Assembly (NCBI RefSeq): GCF_037975245.1
Contig: NC_092566.1
Location: 16,411,001 to 16,471,000, forward strand
Length of the DNA: 60,000 bases
Direction of reading: 5' to 3'
Origin: Apostichopus japonicus
Taxonomy: Eukaryota; Echinodermata; Holothuroidea; Aspidochirotida; Stichopodidae
Shown here: one piece after another, positions 1-51,500 of the stretch
Layout: every line of letters begins with the position of its first letter
Position numbering within the stretch: the stretch's first letter is position 1
Translations under genes and position numbers: made by a program
The notes under the pieces: model-generated
Seen by the model: the letters and a program-made list of their open reading frames with translations, nothing else
What the model was told of the DNA's origin: nothing
Database searches by the model: none

Positions 1-37034
<37,034 letters not shown>

Positions 37035-39515
37035 AGAAGAAGACGTTTTGATTTGTTTTCTTCCTTTGTGTTATCTCTTTCGTACAGATACGCTTAAGAG
37101 CAAATCTTGAAATATTAACACAAAACATAATGTTTGTTGCTATCATGACATAGCTGACAATACCTAACATTAGCAATTACGTAATAATAACGGACAACTT
37201 TATCGGGAATAAAAGGATCCGACTTATAACATTCGCTCACTATATGGAGATTGTAACTTACGTTTTGCATGGAGAGTAACCTTAATGCTTAAAAATTGTT
37301 GTAAATATGACGAAGATATCACACACAAAAAATAAGCAAAAACAAAGAGCACTTCATGATGTGAATCGGTATTAATGGAGGCGATACATGTCTGGAGGAT
37401 TATATTAGCTGTATTGTAATTGGATAGTTATAGACACATGCGGTAAGTAAGTAAGCGGTGGCAGAATTATTCTTCATTTTGGTCAGTTTCTGAAGTTAGT
37501 AGTTTATCAGTCGATATTCGTGAACACAAGAATGTGGTGCAGCTAGAATGTAATTGATTTTTCAAAGTTACCTTTTCTGGAATTTTTAGATGTATTTAAT
37601 AAGGGTCACCGCCTTGGTTTTTTATGTAACGTTTATACTACACTGGATTTGCATCAGTTTGATATCGAATTCTGATATTACCGTAGTCTGTCACTACTCT
37701 CAATGGAACTAGTATTCCAGATAACATCGATTTTGATATGATAAGTATTTGACTACTCTACTCTAATTAATCGCCTAATCTTACCCTTTCAATTTTTTTA
37801 GGAGCGGTGTTGTAACAAACTGAAGATCCACAAATTGTTAAACGTCTTCTAGAATCTGTTGAAATAGTAGCTGATTTTAGACAATTTAGAATCCGTTAAT
37901 AATTCGTTTCATCAATCTATACCTTTTTTAGGGGGGGGGGGGGAGGAAGGGGGTTGATGCACATGTATTAATACCTAGCGCCGTTTCCTTGGAAATCTAT
38001 ACTGCCAAATAAACACTTCGAATGCTTCTTTTTACATTTCGATTTTAACGTACCAATTAATATATTGCACAATGTAACACTTCAGAACATATTTGTAATA
38101 TTTGCTATATGAAAAACATTAGCCTTTATTTAAATGATTCTCTGATAGTCTTATGTTGTTATTTGTCAATAAAGCGTTTACCAATGATGATTTATTATTG
38201 GTATAAATCTTACCATTCATTGTAAGTACTGAGTGTTTGCATGAACGAAGGGTGGTTAGTATTTTATCGTTTTATCTAGGACAACATCATCGCTTAAGCT
38301 GATGGATAATCTGCAGACTGTTGTGAGGGATAAAGTATTACTTATCAAATAAAAAAGTTTGTTCCATTAAATACGCACTTTAATGTACCAACGCGTACGT
38401 AGTTGTGAGCAAGTATTGGTCACACAAGATGGACGATTCGTAAAAACAACTTAAATGCAACTAGTCGGGTTTCATTTAATGATAGAGGTTATGAAACCAA
38501 TATCGATACTGATTTTATGAGGCAACTACGTCATTGTGAAACGAATTTTCTGATTGGTTGGCTAGAATTCCGAGAATTATTGTTAAATCTATTTCTAAAG
38601 TCTATTCCTACATCTGGGCAAGATAAATTCAATTCAATTCAGGGTAAGTAAATCACGATGAAGTATCATCATCACTATGATGATCAGGTATAAATATGTG
38701 CGTATTCATTTCATTTATTTGTTTTCATCACAACAATATACAATGTACACTCACACTTGATATAATTTCAATCAAGAAAGAAATCAAGAAAAAGAACAAG
38801 ATAGGAAATGATATAGGAATGAAGATTTACAATGGGAAAGAAAGACCATCGAAGAAAATACTTTTCAATTAGTCACGCGATAAAAATTTGCTTTAGGAAA
38901 AGTAAGCTAGCCACAAAATGGCCTTTATATTGAATGTCGGCTGATTCGACCTGTTCATTGTTATCACCATAACGAGTCCTTATTGCAAAAAAAAGGTGAC
39001 CTTTTTGTTTTCATTCAATTAAAATAAAAAGTTAATTCACGATATGAAAAGTTTTGCTTTCTTTCTAATTTTGTTCATAAAAAATTTCAAGTAATTGTTA
39101 AATGTCATCCACAGTCACCGTCTCCGTTATACGTATTAGTTATTTCATAAGCATGAAAGGATGACGATGTGTGGTATATGCCTATCAATGTCATTTCAAC
39201 CCTTTCAAGCAATATTTATGATGAAGTGGGAGACAGCAGTTACCATGGGTGTCAGTCTGTCGTGGATAAGGAACTATGATGCTGAGTTCCGTAATCAGAG
39301 AAAGAAGTAAGAAAAGCATTAAATGAACTGTAAATATAACCATTTGCAAACAAATGTGAATAGTACTTTAAATGTACGATATTTCCCAGTGGTATGTTTA
39401 TTGTTGCCACAAATACCAAGAGTGGTTGAGGAGACAATTGGCAGTACAAAGTCTATGTCTGATTGTTAACCTAGTGGAAACAGAGTGGGCATTTGGGATC
39501 TGCATTACATTAAAG
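37035..39515. other. Gene A 3' UTR and intergenic gap
   Basis: Non-coding except for the 3' UTR. It contains a poly-G tract near 37931..37944 and a second AATAAA at 38168. I recognise nothing else, and no promoter motif for gene B stood out. Confidence 0.6.
37208..37213 (+). promoter_or_regulatory. Candidate polyadenylation signal of gene A
   Basis: AATAAA 174 bases after the stop codon. Position is plausible; a second AATAAA at 38168 is an alternative. Confidence 0.45.
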
Positions 39516-39591
39516 ATGGAAGTCACTAAAAAATTACGTCCAAGTTTTCTTTGGATTTGTGCGATTTTCATAGAAAATATTATTCCCATCG
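39516..39591 (+). CDS. Gene B signal-peptide exon
   Basis: ATG followed by EVTKKLRPS, then the hydrophobic core FLWICAIFIENIIPI, ending in phase 1 at gtgagt. The exit phase fits the CUB exon at 46851. The frame is open further upstream, so the 5' UTR or an earlier Met cannot be excluded, but only this Met places a basic segment before a hydrophobic core. A spliced signal exon in phase 1 is usual for such modular genes. The 7.3-kb gap to the next exon leaves some doubt. Confidence 0.65.
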
Positions 39592-42500
39592 GTGAGTATA
39601 GCAGAATTCAGTTTTGTGATCTTTAATTTCATCTTTTGGATTTTGGATTCGTACATGCCATGTATGTAAATTTAAGATCATGGTTGTTACTGGCATATAC
39701 ATGACTTACATACGAAAACTTTGCTATGCATTCAACAGAACACTAGTATGCTCTTATGAGCTTCCTTCTCAAAGGTCTTTTGACATTATAACAAGCACTG
39801 AAGTTTTGTTCATGTGAATTAAAAAAAAATTATGCACGTTAGGTTCAAAAACATTTTCTGTCGCAAAGCATAATTGAAAAGCATATTTGAAAAAGTATTG
39901 GTTGATTTTGAAGCATTATTGATTATTAAATAATATCAACAGTAAAATGGGAACCCACTGACTAACCGTGTATCATTTACAGTTATGGTAACGTCTTATG
40001 AATGTCACATATGCCAGAGTTGTAAATGTGTGTGTTTCCTTTCTAAGAATTTATTTAGTGTTATACGTGTAAAACAGATAAATAGTTTCACTGATATTGA
40101 TATGTATTACTTCGGTTGGTCAATTAAAGCTGTTAATGCGAAATTTAATTTAAATTCATATGTTTATTTTGTCCATCGGTTTAATTCTTATACAATTTTC
40201 AGAATGGTAAATCTTTGAACCAATTTTATGGAATTCAGAAAGCAGGAAAAATATTAACCTTGTTTTAAAATCCTAACCTTTTCAAAAAAGAAAGCACCTT
40301 TTTTATACTGTTATAAAGATAGTCAGAATCAAATGGAATGTAAATTGAGGGGAACATACCATGGGATATTTCCAAGAGAATACTTTGCGAAGATAGGTTT
40401 ATACATTTGTTGTGCATGTAAAGGACTATACGTTCTACAATTGCTGGCAAGGTTTTGTTAAAAATGTAACACAAATGTTTTCTTTGTAGAAGTTGTTTCT
40501 TCAAGGGTAAACTTCTGTTCCAAATGTTGCTATTATGTAAAACATGTATAAAGGCTCTCTCATTCGGAATTTATTACAAACGTTTTTCTTTACAGTTTTT
40601 TTCTTCAAAAAGTAGCTAACGTAGTGTCCATGAACTTATTCTATATCCATCTGGTTAAGCGGGACGGGAGGCATCCGGTAAACCAAAGTAACTGGTGCCG
40701 TGTTCTGTAAACACTCTACGAACTGTTGTTTTCCCATCCAAATTAATGCAAATAGCTAACGTTATATTCGCGGTTGTCGTACCATGTCAGACTAAACTTC
40801 CAATGAGGAATCGTTTTTTGCTTACTTGGATAATGGGGTATTTGTACGAAGCTGAAAGTTGCTAGAAAGGTACTTCAATGTTAACCTCGCATCTTTTGCT
40901 AGCTAATTCGACAAAATTGGACATCCATTAAAGCAGTCAACGTGACATGGCTTACAAATGTGTAATGCAAATGCCTGGCATCAGTCGAATGACAACAATT
41001 AATGTTATTATTGTAAGAAGTCCTCCGTAACTATCTCTCGTAGCCTAATTGAAATGGCAGTTCAACTATGGCGTTAATTGTGCGGTACAACATGTTCGAA
41101 CGTCTTGTAATTTACAATTGTTTGTTTGTTTGTGAAACAAGGGATCCAGGAATTGTGAATACGCTAATAATATTTCTTTGGCAAAGTAACTAAAATTTAT
41201 ATAATTGATTTAGGCATTGTAAACGACTACATTTTCCCCTTGGATACAGCTGTACCGATGCCCGTCAAGTTTCTCCAGGCATGCCAAAAAACCCCCACGT
41301 ATCAACTCCAAGAGTAACCTTTCAATCTTTGTTTTACGTCATTTATCACAATCCGTTATTATAAACTCTTCGTTACATTGTTGGTATTGTAAAATATATG
41401 ACTTTGTAACAGATTCGTACTTACTAGTCATTCTTACCGACATTCCACAATAAGTAAATTTATTGGTATTATCAGTCTTACATCATGAATTATAACCTCT
41501 GTATGTTTGCATTGCATCGACCGTAATGATGAATGTTTAATCGTCCGATCTAATACAAGCTGAAAGCTGAAATGTATCTATAATTTATAGTGTATATGAC
41601 AATAAATAACTTTCAAATATGGTAGCAACTTGATCCAAATAGTTTTGTAATCAGATGTAGACCATACAATACAATTCGTCTCCGTTCTGGCGTAGTGACG
41701 AATGTTCAAAATGTGAGTTTTGAGAAAACGCGCTCTAAAGATTTCATATTTTGACTTTACTATAGCGTAATTAAAAAAGGATATTTTGTACCGAAAGTTG
41801 TCAATATTTTAAATATAACAAATAGAACTTTGAGTTCTCATATTTGTTGCTGATCGAAAAATTTCTTACAAAGTAGTAATTTTAGTGTAAACATATTAGT
41901 CGTATGTCATGTCATTTCAGTTAATTTTAGACATTCGTCAAACATTCGTCACTATGCTAGAACTAAATTTTGAAGTTTCGTCCTGTCGCAGACTTGTATT
42001 AGTCACTTTTGTGTGTAGTAGCTAGGGTACACCGTGAATGTTCACTGTCACATGGGGAGAGGAAGGGGAAGGGATATGATGAAATGTGAACACATAGAGT
42101 TGCAAAAATAATATAGTTCCAGTGGCGTAATCTGTTAAGTCGGAACTCTTATAAAGCTCACAGACTACGGAAAATTGTGTGCATTTCTTGATTTTCAAGT
42201 TAGTGTATTACGTGAAATGTCTCTGACAATAGTTTCTAAATATCTTTCAAACGCTTTGGGAAGCTTTTCCACTATAGGCCTACTATCCCCTTAAACGGAA
42301 TGTGAGATTTTTGTAACGCTTACAGGCTCGTGTGAATCTTCAGATTTTAAGAAGGAAAAAATGTGCCATTGTTCAAGTGTTTCCAAGTTGTACTATAGTA
42401 TGTTGTTCCTTCTTTATATTTCCTTCCAGTTTACATATAAAAAAATTCTTACGCTCACAGGCACATTCATAATATCCAACCCAACTTCGTGTGATTCCCC

Positions 42501-45500
42501 AGATTTAAAGAAGGAAACAACTGTGCCATTGTTGAAGTGTTTTCAAGTTGTACTGTAGTATGTTGTTCCTTCTTTTTATTTCCTTCAAGTATACATATAA
42601 AATTAATAGAGAGGAGTCATATAATACCTCAACAAGATGAATAACTCATATAACAGTTTTTTTATTAAGATGATAGGATACCGAACAGTCCAAGAATAAC
42701 TAATATAAAAGGGGAGAAAATGTCAAAATTATAGGATATCATATAAAATACATCTACACATACAAAAGTAAATAACTAAAACGATATAACAAACAGACTA
42801 CAACAAACATTCTATGTGCTCGAATGGAATGTATAAAGGAGCACGGTAAATATATGAGTTTCTGTTAACTTACGTTCGGTATTTTGTGGGGATTCCTTAG
42901 ATTTCTGCTCGATTTGTGCAGGAGAATTTTTAGTACAGTATACAAAGTGTGATTCTGATCACTGTATATCTTTATTAGCCATTCTTGTAAACTCAGGTCT
43001 TGCAGCAGCATTTACTTTTTCTAAAAGTATATGACAATCCAAATTAAATATAGCTTTCTTTGCTTCTTTTGCAATATAAAATGGTACTAGACAGGCACTG
43101 TATAGGTCACATGTGACAGGTTGAATAATAGTATTGAAAACATTTTCCTTAGCATTTTGTTAAAGAAAGACACAACGTAAGCCACACTAGATACTTTGTA
43201 GTATACTTTTTTTAATACCTTGATGCTTCGCAAGAAAAGGTCAAACTGTCGTCGATGTATACTCCCAGTACTCAGTTTTGGAGGTTCTAGCCACCTCAGC
43301 TCCCTCAATAATAATACGTTGCGATCTTGATAGAAAAGGACCTTCATGTTTTATGGTTTTATTTTCAAAAACAAATTTCCTTTATTTTTGGGGTTACGCA
43401 ATAAAGTCTTGCGGTCACATGTTGGAACTATGTCATTTACAGAACACTGAAAATGCCATTGGTCAGTTTCAACAGCGCTCTTAGGACTTGTGCATGATAC
43501 AGCAGTATCATCGGCATATTTTGTAACAGAAATGTGTGAGTTTGACCTAATTTCATCAGTATATAGGGTAAATAATATTGCATACAGTGGACCCCCACCC
43601 CCAAGGCACACCAACCTTTATTTCCGATAACCCATTATCCAACTTTACTTGTCTGGACCATCCTTGAAGAAATTGTGTCAGCCAATGAAAAGACATGTTT
43701 ACTTTCATAAATCGTAAAAGATCCTTCATTAATTGATTTGGCAAGACAGTATTAAACGCACTTGAAAAGTAAAAAAAAAGACCCCGCCTTTGTTATAATT
43801 CTTTCCTTACAATCTTAATGAGACACAATATCATGGATTAATCAAACGTTTGGATATGGATTCTTCGAGTGGCTTGCAACTTCCGTTCTGGAACAGCAAG
43901 TGCCTTCTCCTTTCTTATGTCAAGCAACTTTATGGGTTAACAATCCCAATGTATGGAAACCAGGGCTGAGGGTGTATCAATTTGGTGATGTTCATTTGTA
44001 TGTCCAAATTCTGACTTGGTTTATTTTTCCAAAAGGTCTGGTATAACTTCCCCTATGATCCTGAACTTCTTAGCCTGTGGAAGAAAACATCCAAGGTTCT
44101 GTCAAATCTGAAGGTTGTTATACAAATGTTCTAGTAATTCGGTCTAAACACCCCCCCCCCACCCCTCGTCTTTTTAGCAAAGTAGCTACTTAAGTACAAA
44201 CTTTGCTAGTACCTTCCAAAGTTTCATGTAAAAGTATGTGACCTTCAAATATGTCACTAGGTATTACTAAGCCAGGAAAAGGTAGTTTTAAGTTCGGCTA
44301 GAGTAATGCTCGTGATGAGCAAAGCCGCCAAAAGCTAAGAGACACCGTACTTCTTTAGGGAGAAGTTACACTTTTAACGTTTCTTTACATATCAAATTGA
44401 AGATCGGAGGAAGTCTTAAGTGGAAATGAGCTGGCGTTTGCATGTTTTAATTTGTCATAATACTGGTATTTGTTTATTAAAATGTTTACATTCACATTGA
44501 AAAGGAGACAGGAAACCAATATATTACATTACATCGCCCCCCCCCCCCTCCGTATCATCCCAAGTGGCACAATGACATTACACATTGGCCAAAAATAGCT
44601 ACATGCCACAACTTTTGAAAACCTTTTGAACTTTACGCCTGTACCGTGCAAGATCATGGACTTATATATTTTAGGGAAAAGTTCATCACAAGGATCTTGG
44701 TGATAAACGTTCATTGTGATGGTTTGGGATTCCTTCCCTTCAATCCTTAGGTATGGATAGGCTAACTCCAAGAATGGCTTAAATTACTTAACCTTGGTCT
44801 AGGTATTGTAGTCTTCGCGGTCACAATTAAAATGTGAGTGATTTATTCATCATTTTTATACGAGTTACACCCATTGTCATCAATGTCCGTCAGTGACTTA
44901 CACCACCTGTTTCTTCATTTACACACAGCTCTAATTAAATGTACCGACACTTTTACACCGACTCAGTAGAGATAAATAGCGTTACTCCTGTCTACTGTCA
45001 CTAGCTACTCGCGCAACATATACAAGAATCGAATGTACTGCAATCATAACACTAGGCTACTATTCAAGTATATTATTGTTGACCCAATGGCCATTCTGTT
45101 TTCACGAGTTATGCTATAGTGTATGAAATGCTGCATTAAGCAATTAAAGGTGGAAATAATAAATATATTACCAAGTTCCCATAATCCTTGGTGTTTTCAA
45201 ATGGCAGTTAGATGTATGGACCTTAGACAAATTGTGTTACTGGGTGGTTTTATTGATGACTAAAGTATTCGCCAGTTTGTAAAAACGAGAGTGGGCCCTA
45301 GGTGGACATGCGTCAGTAATGAGTCAGAAAAAACGAAAAAAAAAAATAGACAGTTTTAAAACTTATAACCCGGCTGAACCGATTCTTCACCCTCGAAATA
45401 GGTAAGAACATTATGTAACTCAATTTCGCCAAAAGTGCACATTCGCCACTACGCGAAAACGGGGACGAATTATTCTACTCATACTGTCATATCCAGACAA

Positions 45501-48500
45501 TGTTAGCTTTTAGTAATGTAAATATGGCAATGTGTGATCTTATTTTGCAGCGTAAACCATTGGCAGTATGCATTCCACCGCAGTCTGTAAAACTAGCTCA
45601 AAGATAACTGTGCATCCATGTGACATTTTGTGTTTTCGGTGGGATATGCAGTTTTTGCGGACTTAACCTGTCTTGTCTTATTTTTCATTGCAATCAGAAA
45701 GGAAAAAGCGGGTTAGTGCCGGCATGCATATGATTTTCAATGACGGAACTTATTAAGTACACACTTGATATTAGACACTATGTGTTTTATATATGACATA
45801 TGACATGAAACAAATTGTTATAGTAGAAAAAAAAGTTAAACATGTACAAATGTTTATTAATTTACAAAAAGAAAAAAAAAGAAAAAATTTATATAGAACG
45901 CTCTCTTGAACAGACGTTACGGGTACTATTATGGATATGTTGATTTTCTGATCAACATGGTATTAGCGAATGGAAATCAAGTGGCAAACCGCACCTATTA
46001 ACATTTAAGGCAAAACTCGCAACGATAAAACATCCAACATTGTTTTTAAAAATGATGTTTGTAATGTCAACATTTGATATGTTGAATGTAATGTGAATGG
46101 AAGCACTGTTATGACTTATGACTATGCTGAAAATAATAATTGAATTACTCATGTAAGTATTCATATTTGATTTATTGTAATAAGTTTCGGATTTTGCAGT
46201 CAGGTGGTGAGTATTCGACTAAATGAAAATGTTGTCTACATTTTTCGGTGAACTCTGTACTCGATTAGTACTCAACTGCTATTTGCTATTGAACATACTC
46301 ACACTAGATTGTAACTATTTTGTCGTTACTATAGTGTGTATTAACTTGTTTGATACTAGCTTTGAATGTTCGAAGATGAATAATGCATGATCAATATGTG
46401 TGGTTTAATTGTTAGAAGCAAGGTCGCAGTATAGACCGAGGGGCTTTCATCAAGCTTCGTTTAAAATACGACAAAAATTATGGAATTGAATGGCTGACCA
46501 CACGTAATCTTTCTACTGTAAGCAAAAAGGTCCCTTCTACCTGCTCGCTCCCAATCGCTCTTTGTCGGCAGCTGTAGTATACACTGATTAGCAAAAAGAT
46601 TGTTTTTAGGAGCGATTCGAACCAGTAAATCACAGCCGAAAAGCATAACAAATAATGTTCATGTTAAAATGCTCACATATTTTCTGAAAAATTTGCAAGT
46701 GATAATGACTTGCATACACGTGTTGTCCCCTGCATTACTTTTTTGACCGCGATTGCGATGCATCACATCAAACTAAAGTAAAAAGATGTGCTAGCAGAAG
46801 TAAATATTTGTGTGAATAATATTATTTCGGTCATTTGTCCATTTGTTCAGGTTCTGTATATGTTAGTACTCCTTACAACTTCAAGTCTCAGAACTTTGGG
46901 AATGGAGGTTATCAGAACAACCTTGTTGAAGACACGGTCTTCATAGGCCCAGAAGGACTCCACCTTCTACTAAACATAACTTACATCAAGACCGAAAGTT
47001 CTTATGACTTTTTGGCAATTGGAAACGGAAACATCATAGGCGGCAGCACTGCAATGACTGTTTCAGGAGGACCGTATATCGACGAACTACGATTTCTATC
47101 ACAGGGAAACACAATTTGGTTGAGGTTTACATCGGATTACAGTATAACCAGTGACGGTTTTAGGGGTATTGTTCAACCTGTAAATATAACACCCAACGGT
47201 AAGATCGTTTCATAGTGTTTTCTCCTCCTCCTTCTGCTCCTTCTCCTTCTCCTTCTCCTTTTCCACCTCGTTCTCGTTCTCGTTCTCATTCTCATTCTCA
47301 TTCTCATCATTTCACTCAACTGACCGACGAGGTATACATGAAATGTACACTTTGGTGAGTTTGTGTGTATAGCCCAATTCTGTTCATGCGCATGTAGAAA
47401 TTCCCTGTCATTGATTTCGTACGAAATGTACAATCCCGGGGTAGATTGCAGTTTAATTTTTTAAAGTAAAATTTCAATGTCGTCCGCAGCCCAGTCTTGA
47501 GAAGATAAACTATTGGTCGTGTGCAGATGTATTCAATGTCTTTTTACACATAGTTGCTAGGATTACATTAACTTTTAACACAATTTGTTCGGCTTCCTTC
47601 ATTTTTTATTTGTTAACTTCAGATTTCGATTGTGGAAACGAGTTCAACTGTCAAAACGGAGCGTGTTTACCGACTGCTTCCATATGTGACACAAGCTCAA
47701 GGTGTAAAAATAACACAGATTGGGAACCTATGGTGATTTCAGGTATAGTTGTGCCACTTTTTTCTGCTATTTGTGTTTATGCAGTTTTCATGTTTAAATC
47801 TTAAATGATAATAAATATCATGTGGAATATAGAGTGGAAACGTGAAGAAATTCTCTCTCCGTAGTGCCTACACTTATGTACATCGCCCCCATATGAAGAC
47901 AGTGCATTATGCCCCACTATATTACACCTCGTTACAATCCTTTTCTCACCATTCTACGTACAATGCTGTGTATCAGAGTGACTGAAATTGAAAATGCTAG
48001 AGCGCCATTCGATCAATATATATCAAGATAGAATTCATTTTTGGTTTACAGGAATCTTATATAGTTCTGAGTGTAAAATTAAGTAACCCCTAACGATTTC
48101 ATGCCTCAATTTATTTTCCTTGTTTCAAAATAACCCTCACAAAAATTTGAAAGAGTACATTCCTGGGAAAATATTTTTTGTATTTAATGTCTGCCGCATT
48201 GCAATATCGTAAAAACAATGCTAGTGTGTTCTTTTTATAATTTAAGTTGTGTTACCCATTTTTGTGAGGAACTTTGATATGGAAAACCAAGTTAAACATA
48301 TTAATAAGTCATTTTGCCATTGTTCTTAAGCATTCATTTCGCATAAGTTGTACGAATAGTGTTAAAAAGCGGTTAATGCCCCTTTTATTGAAGCTATGAC
48401 TGGCATTTTTATTCGGTTTGATAAAAGTAAAACAGAGGATACGCATTTCGTTGTAGATGTTTACAATGTTACAGCACGTCATAACGTTACATCGCACAAT

Positions 48501-51500
48501 TATGATACTGGATCATATCCATGCAACCTTCATCAAGAGGAGGTTTACATCGCACCCGATGGTCTGCATCTGCTTCTCACCATTGAGCATTTCAGCACTG
48601 ACTACGGAGACTACCTTAGAGTTGGAAATGGCAATGTAACAAACGAAAGAAATATTCTACTGTACGATCAAGGGCAATTTAATAATGAAACACGTGTTTT
48701 ATCAGAGGAAAACGTTATGTGGTTGACCTTCACATCGGATATCTATGACAGTTTTGGTGGTTTCAGCGGTTTCGTGGAACCAGTTAACATGACGTTAGAT
48801 GGTAAGATAAATCATGCTTCCGTGTTCTTTCCTTACTTTTTCCATAATACCATGCAATATATACAAGTTATTTCTTCAGAACCGTAACAACGACTCCTAA
48901 TATCTTATATAAGTTCATGTTTCTTGGCACATGGTGTTTCAATGATTCCATCCATTTTTGAAATCGTATCCAAACTATTGTTCAATTGCACCACCATCCC
49001 CCTCCCCGCACCGATGTGATCCAATGCGTTGAAAGGGGAGGGGTGGGACATTCACATACGACTTCCCTATTAATATTGAAGGCGAAAAAGTGATTCTTCC
49101 CTTCGTACTGCAGTTACACTCTTAAAATTGTTGGGCAAATTATTGCCCAACCTGGGCAATTATTTACACAACCGTTGGGTCCGTATGCCTCCTGGTTGAT
49201 ATTGGGCAAAAAAGTGCCCAACTAAGTTGGTTAATGATTTTGCCCAGCAAACGGTTAAATAAATACCCAACACCTTTGCCCAACACCTTTGCCCAACGCC
49301 TTTACCCAACAATGTTGGTCAGCGATTTGCCCAATGGTTGTGTAAAACCTTTTACCAATGGATTTTTCTTTACCCAATGATTCTTGCCCAACAGCTAGTT
49401 AAAAATAATAGTGGTTGGTTAACTAAAACAATACCAGCATTGGATTGTAACATTTTTCATACAACTGGGTTTATTTAATAGGTTATAAAGCTTAAACAGA
49501 GAATGATAAAGAACAAACAAGTAATACATGTTTTTCATACTTTTATTTTTTCTGGACTTAGCCGACTTCAGATTGTTCCTCCAGTATGAATTCTCACAGC
49601 ATTCAGTGCTTGACTTCTATTTACCCAGTTAAATGATCTGTGACTTCCATCCAAAGCAATAATTTCATAAACTCACAATGGGGATAAACACATATCAACA
49701 ATATTAAAGCTGAAAATATTAGCTATCCATATTTTGCCATTGTTTACTATATTCAGTTCTTGAAATGTGTTGACCACAGAAGACCTCCTGTATGTTGACA
49801 TCAACTACACAAGGTACAGGTGCAACACACAATCATGTACAGCTTAATGTTGGTCTCTTTCAAGCAGCTCTGGTCTTAATAAGTGAATATAATATCACTG
49901 ATAATTTCCAACATATAGTCAATTGAAGCTAACCATTTTATGTTTTAAACAAGAACACACAAACCGAAAAATATTGATACACCATTGTATGTGCAATTGC
50001 TTTAACAAGCAGCCAAGGCATATTTTGCTAACATTTTGATTGTGCTTAGATGATTGATGAACTGTAAAATTTAAACATCTTTTCAAACAAAAGCCAAATG
50101 GTTACACATCCCACATTGATTCTACATACTAGAAATAAAAGCAGCTTCAAGATCACAATTATAAGTGATCATAGGGACACTGCTGGCACCTGATCTGTTA
50201 AACACACAAAATTAAATGTTTGTTTGATATACCAACCCTGCCTCAACCTTTCACAACTGTATACAATAACAAATCTACCCCCACCCCCCCCCCCCAAAAA
50301 AAAAAAATACAGATTTTTTGTAGGTACAGTTTGCCAAGGCAAACAGTTACTATTTCCCTTTAATATGTAAATATATATGAAACTAAAGCAACCTTAAAAT
50401 GTAAACATGTCAGGTTAATACGAGAAACCATTTGAAAAGTTTGTTGCAAGACACTTTGACCCTTAAACACTTCTGTTTGCTACGAAAGCTCCAAAGGCAC
50501 TCAGTGAACGACTTTTGATAAAACCAAGTTCATATACCTCAGCATGGAAAAACTCCCAAACCCCCTTACATTGAGTTTGGAAGTTAATGTCCAACACATA
50601 ATGACTTTAAAACGAATAGTCTACTGCCGTTAGGAGTGAGGACTGCATTATTGGATGTCTCTCAATTATCACAAAAAAATGCTGAGGGGAACCTTTGCTC
50701 TCTCCTAAGCACAGAATGAATGGCTGTGGTCGCTCATCCTTCGATATCGTCTTGCAGTAGTCCTCTAACACTTGTCACCAACTGCAAATTAAAGAAAATA
50801 AACTCCTCGAGTTGCAAATAAAATGTAACAAAAACAGGTGGATAGACAGAGTTTTAAGACTTCTGAACAATGCTATGATACTGTTGACCAGTATAATTAA
50901 AAGAAAAAAACAGGTCAGGAAAGTCAACATAGTTATCTTGACAAGGTTTTCAAAGTTTAACGCCCACCCCATTAATGTCAAATGACCTTTCCCTTGCACT
51001 ATCAAGTACCGGATTACTTCATTATTATGACCAGGGTTTACATACCGACGATGAAATTTATTGAACCTTCCCCCATTTCATCACTAGTGTAATTAAAAAA
51101 ATTGCCCTGGTGGCTTCTAATGACCTCTGACCTCTACTATAATCAATGGGATTCATGTACTCATGTTGGCAAACCTATATGCATCACATATGAGATTCAT
51201 CTAACTTTCACTCTTTAAGTTAGCATATTTACAAGGTTTTAAGTGTTTGGCCCTTGTTAACCTCAAATGACCTTTGACCACTAGCACAATAAGTAGCATT
51301 CCTCTGCTCACTATAAACAACAACACACCAAGTTTATGAGGTTAAACAAACTTTCAGCTGAGCTGGTATGAACCAAAAGGTGTACCACCAAAAGAATAAC
51401 AAAAAAAATATATGTAATTAATGATTTTGCTTACTGGCTGATCGTCTATGAATGCTTGAAGGCAACTAGTCACCGTAGTAGATCCGCTTTTCTTTGCCCG

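Larger units (their letters stand above)
39592..46850 (+). other. Gene B intron 1, 7.3 kb
   Basis: Contains a tandem duplication at about 42314..42601, a dead LINE reverse transcriptase at about 43085..43890 (- strand) and poly-C tracts near 44152 and 44537. The remainder, including 39600..42300 and 44800..46850, shows nothing recognisable. Confidence 0.6.

Noticed and set aside
42361-42558. Possible secreted peptide or alternative receptor tail in the 42.3-kb tandem duplication
   Set aside because: Frame is not conserved between the two copies and there is no domain signature.
44529-44771. 80-residue minus-strand frame near the LINE fragment
   Set aside because: No reverse-transcriptase or endonuclease motif; runs into a poly-C tract.
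47173-47433. Arg-rich minus-strand frame
   Set aside because: Produced by the polypyrimidine hexamer tract; no supporting domain.
48396-48456. Upstream Met in frame with gene B CUB exon 2, suggesting a gene start
   Set aside because: A good acceptor (gttgtag) precedes the CUB, phase matches the upstream exon, and the extension has no signal peptide.
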